From an uncultured Oscillibacter sp. (GTDB lineage: Bacteria; Bacillota; Clostridia; Oscillospirales; Oscillospiraceae), in the NCBI GenBank assembly GCA_910583695.1, contig CAJTZL010000006.1, forward strand, positions 16,368 to 80,367: a stretch of DNA of 64,000 nt, read 5' to 3'. Made by a program: the position numbers and the translations under genes. The notes under the pieces were generated by a model. The model was not told the origin of the DNA. It made no database searches and was given only the letters and a program-made list of their open reading frames with translations. This document shows, piece by piece, positions 57,135 to 64,000 of this stretch. Each line of letters starts with the position of its first letter. Position 1 is the stretch's first letter.

Positions 57135-57851
57135 CTACACAAGGGCGCGGAGACTTGCAATCTCTAACTCGGTCAAAAAGCGAAACGCTCCCCGGGAAAG
57201 TCCTCGGTCCAGGGGGAGATTTCCCATCTGTATCCGCTCCAGATAGACCACCGGCTTTCCCCTCTCCGCCAGCATTCGCTTCACCTGATGGAACTTTCCC
57301 TCCCGGAGGGTGACATGGGCCTCGCTCTCCTCCCCTGCGGAGAGAATCTCCAGTCTGGCGGGAAGGCATTGGAGTCCGTCAAGCAGAGACATCCCCTGGG
57401 CAAAGGCCCGGCAGTCCTCCTCTGTCAGCCGCCCTGCTGTCCGGGCATAGTAGACCTTGTCCACATGCCGCTTGGGGGACAGCAGGGCGTGAGCCAATCC
57501 TCCCTCGTCGGTCAGCAACAGAAGCCCTTCCGTATCCTTGTCCAGGCGGCCCACGGGAAACAGCCTCCGGAGCTCCCGGGGCAGCAGGTCCAGAACCGTT
57601 TCGCCCCTTCCGTCCTCCGTGGCGGAAAGGTAGCCGGCGGGCTTGTTCAGCATAATCCAGGTATTGCGGCGGTAGCAGAGCGCTTCACCATTGACAAAAA
57701 TATCTGCCGTCTCCGGGTCAAACTTCTCCTCTGCGGAACGGACAGCGGCTCCATTTACTGTCACCTGTCCCCGGCGGGCCAGCTCCTTTACCTCCCTGCG
57801 GGACCATGTTCCCATAGATGCGATGATCTTGTCCAGCCGCTCTTTTGCCAT
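57135..57851 (-). CDS. rsuA: RsuA-family 16S rRNA pseudouridine synthase
   Basis: A 238-aa enzyme of the RsuA/RluB/E/F group, likely making pseudouridine 516 of 16S rRNA. It has an N-terminal S4 domain (MAKERLDKIIASMGTWSRRE), then the catalytic Asp in the motif VGRLDKDTEGLLLLTDEGGL, and a C-terminal KFHQVKRMLAERGKPVVYLE. The exact target uridine is inferred from family. It diverges from the DUF4830 gene. Confidence 0.9.
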   Translation of the reverse strand: MAKERLDKIIASMGTWSRREVKELARRGQVTVNGAAVRSAEEKFDPETADIFVNGEALCYRRNTWIMLNKPAGYLSATEDGRGETVLDLLPRELRRLFPVGRLDKDTEGLLLLTDEGGLAHALLSPKRHVDKVYYARTAGRLTEEDCRAFAQGMSLLDGLQCLPARLEILSAGEESEAHVTLREGKFHQVKRMLAERGKPVVYLERIQMGNLPLDRGLSRGAFRFLTELEIASLRALV

Positions 57852-57905
57852 GACGGTCCTCCCCTTTCCGGCTCTCTTTGGCAGAGCCCGGCGATTGCTT
57901 GTTTG

Positions 57906-57934
57906 ATTGTAGCATATTTTTATGGAAAAATGAA
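57906..57934 (-). promoter_or_regulatory. Sigma-A-like promoter of the pseudouridine synthase gene
   Basis: Minus strand: TTCATT (57934-57929), 17-bp spacer, TACAAT (57911-57906). It shares a 108-bp divergent region with the plus-strand DUF4830 gene, for which no clear promoter was found. Confidence 0.6.
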
Positions 57935-57959
57935 TAAGGAACTGTCAGGAGGGATTGAC

Positions 57960-58424
57960 ATGTTGATTTGGACCGCAAAATTTTCCCGAAAGAGAGCCGT
58001 CGCCGCCACCGTCTTCATGGGTGTGGTCATGGCGGCGCTGATTGTCCTGGCGGGCCGGACTCCGGAGGAGCCGGAGATCCCCCAGCCCAAGCTGACAACC
58101 AATGAGGAACGGGTGGCCTACCTCCAGTCCCTGGGCTGGGCAGTGGAGCCGGAACCGATTGAGACGCTGCAATTCCTGCTGCCCGCAACGCTGGAGGAGC
58201 CCTACCGTTCTTACAACGAGCTTCAGCTCAGCCAGGGGTTCGATCTGACGGGCTGCTGCGGCAAGCAGGTGAGCCGCTGTACGTACACCGTGACGAATTA
58301 CCCAGGTCAGGCCCAGGGGGTCCAGGCAAATCTCTACATTTGCGAAGACGTGCCTGTGGCCGGGGACATATGCTCCTCCGGAGCCAAAGGCTTCCAAGAG
58401 CCTCTGCTCCAGGCGGAGGAGTGA
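57960..58424 (+). CDS. DUF4830 domain-containing membrane-anchored protein
   Basis: A 154-aa protein with a basic N-terminus and one membrane span (about residues 12-32, AVAATVFMGVVMAALIVLAG). An extracytoplasmic domain follows with NEERVAYLQSLGWAVEPEPI and YNELQLSQGFDLTGCCGK; this resembles the DUF4830 family of Clostridia. Six or so cysteines include a CC pair. AGGAGGG six bases before ATG 57960 fixes the start. Function unknown. It ends at the terminator shared with tuf. Confidence 0.82.
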   Translation: MLIWTAKFSRKRAVAATVFMGVVMAALIVLAGRTPEEPEIPQPKLTTNEERVAYLQSLGWAVEPEPIETLQFLLPATLEEPYRSYNELQLSQGFDLTGCCGKQVSRCTYTVTNYPGQAQGVQANLYICEDVPVAGDICSSGAKGFQEPLLQAEE

Positions 58425-58457
58425 AAAAGGACTGCCGTTTTCACGGCAGTCCTTTTT
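58424..58457. terminator. Bidirectional terminator after tuf and the DUF4830 gene
   Basis: A perfect 15-bp stem AAAAAGGACTGCCGT (58424-58438) / complement (58443-58457) with a 4-base loop and T-runs on both strands ends the str operon and the converging gene. Confidence 0.9.
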
Positions 58458-58469
58458 ATGCACAAGAAC

Positions 58470-59672
<1,203 letters not shown>

Positions 59673-59739
59673 TTGATGATCCTCCTAATTCATGTTCAAT
59701 TGCAATAGCGGCATTGCGAAACGTTCAACAGCAATGTCT

Positions 59740-59768
59740 ATTCTACCGTATTCCGCCTGGAAAATCAA
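59740..59768 (-). promoter_or_regulatory. Internal sigma-A promoter of tuf
   Basis: Minus strand: TTGATT (59768-59763), 17-bp spacer, TAGAAT (59745-59740), about 67 bp before the tuf ATG. Confidence 0.75.
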
Positions 59769-59812
59769 TCCCTTTTTCCCAATTTAGTCCAGGGCTTTTC
59801 CGCGGAAAAAAA

Positions 59813-61915
59813 TCAGTTGGGCTTCGCCCGGGTCTCCACAATCTTCTCCCGGATATTCTTCGGGATCTCGACATAGTGGCTGGGCTCCATGGTGTACTGG
59901 CCGCGGCCCTGCGTGCGGGAACGAAGGTCTGTGGCGTAGCCAAACATCTCGGCCAAAGGCACATGAGCGTCGATCTGCTGGGCGCCGGGACGGGCCTCCA
60001 GCTGAATGATCTGGCCGCGGCGGCTGTTCAGGTCGCCGATAACGTCGCCCATATACTCGTCGGGAACGATGACGGATACTTTCATGATGGGCTCCAGCAG
60101 CGTAGCGTCCGCCTTGCGGCAGGCTTCCTTGAAAGCCATAGAACCGGCAATCTTGAAGGCCATCTCGGAGGAGTCGACCTCGTGGTAGGAACCGTCGTAC
60201 AGCGTGACCTTCACATCCACCACGGGGAAGCCGGCCACTACGCCGGCGTTCATGGCGCCCTGGATACCCGCATCAACAGCGGGGATATACTCCTTGGGCA
60301 CCGCGCCGCCCACAATGGCGTTGACAAACTCGTAGCCCTTTCCGGACTCGTTGGGCTCCACACGAATTTTGACGTGACCATACTGACCCTTGCCGCCGGA
60401 CTGGCGGGCATACTTGGTATCCTGTTCCACCTGCTTCTTGATGGTTTCCTTGTAAGCCACCTGGGGAGCGCCCACGTTGGCCTCCACCTTGTACTCCCGG
60501 AGCAGACGGTCCACGATGATCTCCAGATGGAGCTCGCCCATGCCGGCGATGATGGTCTGGCCGGTCTCCTCGTCGGTGTAGGTCTTGAAGGTGGGGTCCT
60601 CCTCGGCCAGCTTCATCAGGGCGATGCCCATCTTCTCCTGGCCGGCCTTGGTCTTGGGCTCAATGGCCACACGGATAACAGGCTCGGGGAACTCCATGGA
60701 TTCCAGGATGACGGGGTGCTTATCGTCGCAGAGAGTGTCGCCGGTGGTGGAGTTTTTCAGGCCGATGACTGCGGCAATGTCGCCGGAGTACACGGTCTCA
60801 ATGTCCTCCCGGTGATTGGCGTGCATCTGGAGGATGCGTCCAATGCGCTCCTTCTGCTTCTTTGTGGAGTTGAGCACCTGGGTCCCGGTGTTCAGTGTGC
60901 CGGAATAGACACGGATGAAGGACAGACGGCCCACGTAAGGATCGGTAGCAATCTTGAAGGCCAGGGCGGAAAAGGGCTCGTCGTCAGAGGACGGACGCTC
61001 CTCCTCCTCCTCGGTGTTGGGGTTCACGCCCTTGATGGCGGGAACGTCGGTGGGAGAGGGCATATAGTCCACAATGGCGTCCAGCATCTTCTGTACGCCC
61101 TTGTTTTTGTAGGACGTGCCGCAGGTGACGGGGACCATTTCGTTGGAAATGGTAGCCTTGCGGATGGCGGCCCGAATCTTGGCCTGGGGAACCTCCTGTC
61201 CGTCCAGGTACATCTCCATGATCTCCTCGTCGAACATGGAAACGGCATCCATCAGCTTTTCGCGGTACTCATTGGCAAGGTCCACCATGTCGGCGGGGAT
61301 CTCCTCCACCCGCATGTCCTTGCCCAGATCGTCATAATAGATATCCGCGTCCATCTCCACCAAATCAATGATGCCCTTGAAGGTCTCCTCACTGCCGATG
61401 GGGAGCTGGATGGGCACGGCGTTGCACTTCAGGCGGTCCTCCACCATGTGGAGCACGTTGTAGAAATCCGCGCCCATGATATCCATTTTGTTGACGTAGA
61501 TCATCCGGGGAACCTTGTAGGTGTCCGCCTGACGCCATACGGTCTCGGACTGGGGCTCTACGCCTCCCTTGGCACACAAAACGGTTACGGAACCGTCCAG
61601 CACACGCAGGGAGCGCTCCACCTCCACAGTGAAGTCCACATGGCCCGGGGTGTCGATGATATTGATACGGGTGGGCTTGAACTGGTTCTTGGAACCAGAC
61701 CAGTAGCAGGTGGTAGCGGCAGACGTAATGGTGATGCCGCGCTCCTGCTCCTGGGCCATCCAGTCCATCGTGGCGGTACCGTCATGGGTTTCGCCGATTT
61801 TATAGTTCACGCCGGTGTAGAACAAGATCCGTTCGGTAGTCGTGGTCTTGCCCGCATCGATGTGCGCCATAATGCCGATGTTTCTGGTGTTTTCAAGGGA
61901 TGTTTTTCTCGGCAT
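59813..61915 (-). CDS. fusA: Elongation factor G
   Basis: A 700-aa translocase GTPase. G1 AHIDAGKTTTTERILFY, G2 RGITITSAATTC, G3 DTPGHVDF and G4 NKMD are followed by domains II-V (REYKVEANVGAPQVAYKE, with the conserved SGGKGQYGHV). Length is standard for canonical EF-G. It follows rpsG by 21 bp. A long plus-strand reading frame across it is an antisense shadow. Confidence 0.97.
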   Translation of the reverse strand: MPRKTSLENTRNIGIMAHIDAGKTTTTERILFYTGVNYKIGETHDGTATMDWMAQEQERGITITSAATTCYWSGSKNQFKPTRINIIDTPGHVDFTVEVERSLRVLDGSVTVLCAKGGVEPQSETVWRQADTYKVPRMIYVNKMDIMGADFYNVLHMVEDRLKCNAVPIQLPIGSEETFKGIIDLVEMDADIYYDDLGKDMRVEEIPADMVDLANEYREKLMDAVSMFDEEIMEMYLDGQEVPQAKIRAAIRKATISNEMVPVTCGTSYKNKGVQKMLDAIVDYMPSPTDVPAIKGVNPNTEEEEERPSSDDEPFSALAFKIATDPYVGRLSFIRVYSGTLNTGTQVLNSTKKQKERIGRILQMHANHREDIETVYSGDIAAVIGLKNSTTGDTLCDDKHPVILESMEFPEPVIRVAIEPKTKAGQEKMGIALMKLAEEDPTFKTYTDEETGQTIIAGMGELHLEIIVDRLLREYKVEANVGAPQVAYKETIKKQVEQDTKYARQSGGKGQYGHVKIRVEPNESGKGYEFVNAIVGGAVPKEYIPAVDAGIQGAMNAGVVAGFPVVDVKVTLYDGSYHEVDSSEMAFKIAGSMAFKEACRKADATLLEPIMKVSVIVPDEYMGDVIGDLNSRRGQIIQLEARPGAQQIDAHVPLAEMFGYATDLRSRTQGRGQYTMEPSHYVEIPKNIREKIVETRAKPN

Positions 61916-61936
61916 ACTCGATTTCTCCTAACTAAC

Positions 61937-62407
61937 TTACCAGCGATAATGCGCGAAAGCCTTGTTGGCCTCGGCCTGTTTGTGCATATCCTCGCGCTTT
62001 TTCACCGCTCCGCCGGTATTGTTGGCGGCGTCCATGATTTCGCCGGCAAGACGCTCGGCCATCGTGCGCTCACTCCGGGCGCGGGAATAGGTGGTCAGCC
62101 ATCTGAGGCCCAGCGTGGTGCGCCGGGCGGGACGGACCTCCATAGGGACCTGATAGTTGGCGCCGCCCACACGGCGGGCCTTGACCTCCAGGCTGGGCAT
62201 GATGTTATCCATAGCCTGGGTGAACACTTCAACGGGGTCGTTTCCGGTCTTTTCCTTGATCTGGTCAAAGGCCGCGTAGACCACCTTCTGCGCCACGCCC
62301 TTTTTGCCGTCCAGCATCACGTTGTTGACCAGACGCGTCACCAGCACGGAGCCGTACATGGGGTCGGGCAGAATTTCTCTCTTGGGAACATTACCTCTTC
62401 TAGGCAC
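61937..62407 (-). CDS. rpsG: 30S ribosomal protein S7
   Basis: A 156-aa S7, the length of typical S7. It reads PRRGNVPKREILPDPMYGS after the initiator and ends KAFAHYRW. The start is a GTG at 62407 with GGAGGG seven bases upstream; the in-frame ATG at 62425 would place that binding site inside the gene. In many bacteria S7 represses str translation by binding its own mRNA; a 197-nt leader between rpsL and rpsG could hold such a site. Confidence 0.96.
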   Translation of the reverse strand: MPRRGNVPKREILPDPMYGSVLVTRLVNNVMLDGKKGVAQKVVYAAFDQIKEKTGNDPVEVFTQAMDNIMPSLEVKARRVGGANYQVPMEVRPARRTTLGLRWLTTYSRARSERTMAERLAGEIMDAANNTGGAVKKREDMHKQAEANKAFAHYRW

Positions 62408-62604
62408 TATGCTTCCCTCCTTCATAATGATTCTATGATCTCATAGGTACTCAAAAGGCTCTCGCCTTCCGTGAATGCCTCTGCCGAAGGGCAATGCCCA
62501 TGCATTTATATAAAATGCCTGTTCGGCAAAGTGATTCTTCGGGTTGTCCCTGCAAGGGGGATGCGATATCCGCAAGCGGCTTAGCCGCTTCGGCTATCCA
62601 ATTC
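62408..62604 (-). other. rpsL-rpsG intergenic region with hairpins
   Basis: No gene is seen. On the minus strand it contains AAGCGGC-TAA-GCCGCTT (62573-62589), a 7-bp hairpin just after the rpsL stop, and a GCATTT/AAATGC inverted repeat near 62502-62518. This gap is longer than the usual rpsL-rpsG spacing and could contain an S7-binding or processing site; no promoter is evident. Confidence 0.5.
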
Positions 62605-63021
62605 TTACTTGGACTTGGGCCGCTTGGCGCCGTACTTGGAACGGCTCTGCATCCGGCCGGACACGCCCTGGGTATCCAGAGTGCCGCGGATGATGTGGTA
62701 ACGGACGCCGGGGAGGTCCTTGACACGGCCGCCGCGGATCATGACCACGGAGTGCTCCTGGAGGGAGTGGCCCACGCCGGGAATGTAGGCGGTGACCTCG
62801 TAGCCGTTGGTCAGGCGCACACGGGCGATCTTCCGCAGGGCGGAGTTGGGCTTCTTGGGGGTCTGGGTACGCACCGCAGTGCACACGCCCCGCTTCTGGG
62901 GAGAGGGCAGATCGGTCTCCTTGTTCTTGAGGGTGTTGAGTCCGTACTGCATAGCGGGGCTGGTGGACTTGTAGGTCGCTTGCTCTCTGCCCTTGCGAAC
63001 CAGCTGGTTGAAAGTAGGCAT
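62605..63021 (-). CDS. rpsL: 30S ribosomal protein S12
   Basis: A 138-aa S12 starting MPTFNQLVRKGREQ with the decoding-centre loop QKRGVCTAVRTQTPKKPNSA and the second loop VTAYIPGVGHSLQEHSVVMI. Residues linked to streptomycin resistance (K in TPKKPNSA) are the sensitive wild type by appearance. It follows the L7Ae-like gene by 99 bp. AGAAAGGAGAAAAC precedes the ATG. Confidence 0.97.
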   Translation of the reverse strand: MPTFNQLVRKGREQATYKSTSPAMQYGLNTLKNKETDLPSPQKRGVCTAVRTQTPKKPNSALRKIARVRLTNGYEVTAYIPGVGHSLQEHSVVMIRGGRVKDLPGVRYHIIRGTLDTQGVSGRMQSRSKYGAKRPKSK

Positions 63022-63120
63022 AGTTTTCTCCTTTCTCTAAAGAATGGGAGCGGGATGCTCCGATTTATTTTTTGCAGGATACCCAAAAATATCCTGAAAA
63101 AACCACATAAACGGAAATTT

Positions 63121-63360
63121 TCACAGCAGGGCCACCACAGCGGCGTCCACCTGGATGCCGGCGGCCTGTCCCAGTTCACGCATCGTGTACTGGGTGAACA
63201 CGGGGACAGCTCTCTGCCTGCACTGCTCGCGCAGGGGCGCGACCAGATCCGGGTCCGCGTCGGCGGCCAGAAACACCCGCCGGGCGAGGCCGTCCCGGAT
63301 GGCGCGGCGGGACTGCTTGACACCGATCACCTTGTCGCTGGACCGGAGTTCTGTCAGCAA
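63121..63360 (-). CDS. L7Ae-family ribosomal/K-turn-binding protein
   Basis: A 79-aa L7Ae/YbxF-type protein: LTELRSSDKVIGVKQSRRAI, ARRVFLAADADPDLVAPL, then VFTQYTMRELGQAAGIQVDA. YbxF/YlxQ proteins bind kink-turn RNA. In Bacillus the homologue (rplGB) precedes rpsL in the same way. The start is TTG at 63360, six bases after GGAGGG; a longer frame upstream reads through the promoter. It leads the str operon here. Confidence 0.88.
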   Translation of the reverse strand: MLTELRSSDKVIGVKQSRRAIRDGLARRVFLAADADPDLVAPLREQCRQRAVPVFTQYTMRELGQAAGIQVDAAVVALL

Positions 63361-63418
63361 ACAAATCCCTCCCGTTTTGACGCGCCAAAATTCGCGGACT
63401 ATTTCCACGCAGTTGCTG

Positions 63419-63447
63419 ATTATACCACAGCCGGAGCAGTGAGTCAA
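63419..63447 (-). promoter_or_regulatory. Sigma-A promoter of the str operon
   Basis: Minus strand: TTGACT (63447-63442), 17-bp spacer, TATAAT (63424-63419), about 60 bp before the L7Ae-like gene. The operon is therefore independent of any rpoBC genes, which are not upstream here. Confidence 0.88.
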
Positions 63448-63509
63448 GAGCTATTTTGGCAGTCACTAATAGTATTATAGCCATCTTCTACTTTGCAAAC
63501 AGCGATTAT

Positions 63510-63585
63510 GCAGGGGCGGGTAATACCCACCCGTCCAGAAGGGCTGTACTGCGTTGCCCTGCGGGCGGATGAGATCCGCCCCTAC
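63510..63585. repeat. Intergenic palindromic repeat (MITE/REP-like, 76 bp)
   Basis: Ends GCAGGGGCGG and CCGCCCCTAC are imperfect terminal inverted repeats. Inside are three hairpins: GGGTA-A-TACCC (63518-63528), AGGGC/GCCCT (63540-63560) and GGGCGGAT-GAG-ATCCGCCC (63563-63581). It encodes no gene and lies between divergent promoters. The look is that of a dispersed noncoding repeat; other copies were not seen in this window. Confidence 0.55.
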
Positions 63586-63664
63586 TGAGCGTCACGTATT
63601 TTGACGATTGCTATAATCTGCATTGTAAACTGACAAACCCATCGCAAATTTTTATAGATCTCCA

Positions 63665-63693
63665 TTGCGTTCCACGGCCTATTTTGCTATAAT
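63665..63693 (+). promoter_or_regulatory. Sigma-A-like promoter of the response regulator gene
   Basis: TTGCGT (63665-63670), 17-bp spacer, TATAAT (63688-63693), 35 bp before the putative TTG start. Confidence 0.7.
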
Positions 63694-63728
63694 AGAACAA
63701 TGTAACCTGCCGGATTGGAGATGATTTC

Positions 63729-64000
63729 TTGGCTCTGCATATTCTTCTAGTCGACGACGAACCCCATGCTCGGAGCCATCTGGCCGCGCTGCTGGAGGAT
63801 TTTCTCAATGTGACCGTAGCCGGTTCGGTCTCCGGCGGCGCGGAGGCGATCTCCTTTCTCCGCCGCACCGCGGTCGACCTGATCTTCCTGGACATCGAGA
63901 TGGGGGACGTGAGCGGCTTCGATCTGGCCCGCCACATCCAGTCCGTTTATCCCAAGGTTATGCTGGTGTTCCTCACCGGTCACGTGGACTTCGCCCTCAA
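63729..64000 (+). CDS. Response regulator (receiver domain, truncated by the window edge)
   Basis: About 90 residues of a receiver domain are visible: HILLVDDEPHARSHLAALLE with the acidic pair DD, the phosphoacceptor Asp in VDLIFLDIEMGDVSGFDLAR, and the conserved Thr in VMLVFLTGHVDFAL. The style recalls LytTR-family regulators, but the output domain lies outside. The start is TTG at 63729, eight bases after GGAG; the ATG at 63721 is out of frame. No partner kinase is visible. Confidence 0.88.
   Translation, partial: MALHILLVDDEPHARSHLAALLEDFLNVTVAGSVSGGAEAISFLRRTAVDLIFLDIEMGDVSGFDLARHIQSVYPKVMLVFLTGHVDFAL

Noticed and set aside
59714..62446. A 910-codon plus-strand open frame across fusA and rpsG
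   Set aside because: It is antisense to two highly conserved genes with full motifs; the His/Gly/Leu-rich translation is typical of a shadow frame in GC-rich DNA and has no ribosome binding site.

Overview
The window is a GC-rich chromosomal segment of a spore-forming member of the Clostridia, most likely a butyrate-producing Oscillospiraceae (Flavonifractor / Intestinimonas / Oscillibacter-like). This placement is inferred from gene content: a full spoIIIA operon, spoIVA, sipL and spoVM; a butyryl-CoA:acetate-type CoA-transferase; an ispH-S1 fusion; CdaA/CdaR; RemA; and Clostridia-type gene order. Most genes lie on the minus strand in long, tightly overlapping operons (ATGA and TGATG junctions). 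No rRNA, tRNA, CRISPR array, IS element or prophage was recognised.

Layout. 0-5.4 kb: the start of spoIVA at the left edge, a plus-strand polar amino-acid ABC transporter, a sipL-like gene with SPOCS and LysM domains, a 22-codon spoVM homologue and a small Cys-rich membrane protein. 5.4-18 kb: the conserved housekeeping cluster yicC-remA-gmk-rpoZ-priA-def-fmt-(yugP)-rsmB-rlmN-prpC-prkC-rsgA. 18-24.7 kb: a duplicated J-domain/TPR pair with DUF5685 and RseC-like genes, the c-di-AMP module cdaA-cdaR, a cysteine desulfurase with a DUF3343 partner, and an exported hypothetical. 24.7-36 kb: ispF-ispD-carD, the CoA-transferase, and xseA-xseB-ispA-rpiR-HI0933-cmk-plsC-ispH/S1. 36-36.5 kb: a small XRE regulator / 74-aa protein module with two operators, inserted between nusB and xseA. 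36.5-42.3 kb: nusB, asp23 and spoIIIAH through spoIIIAA.

42.3-49.2 kb is the most accessory-looking stretch. It holds an XRE/membrane-protein pair, two ECF-sigma/DUF4179 pairs in opposite orientations, tyrS with a T-box leader, and a radical-SAM protein ending in a sliding-clamp-binding motif. 49-58.4 kb: lysS-greA, an unrecognised 251-aa protein, ftsE-ftsX-M23 hydrolase, a lower-GC DUF3267 gene, a PucR/CdaR-type regulator, an rsuA-type pseudouridine synthase and a DUF4830 protein. 58.4-63.4 kb: the str operon (L7Ae-like, rpsL, rpsG, fusA, tuf). The right edge cuts a plus-strand response regulator.

How the genes fit together. SpoIVA, SpoVM and SipL form the basement of the spore coat, and the SpoIIIA proteins form the mother-cell/forespore channel. 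Upstream of spoIVA, sipL and spoIIIAA I find the same sigma-E-like promoter, with an identical -10 octamer (CATAGAGT) and an identical 14-bp spacer. Vegetative genes instead show sigma-A promoters with 17-bp spacers. PrkC/PrpC, CdaA/CdaR, FtsEX with the M23 hydrolase, and the MEP enzymes IspD, IspF and IspH with IspA link the rest to cell-wall growth and isoprenoid supply.
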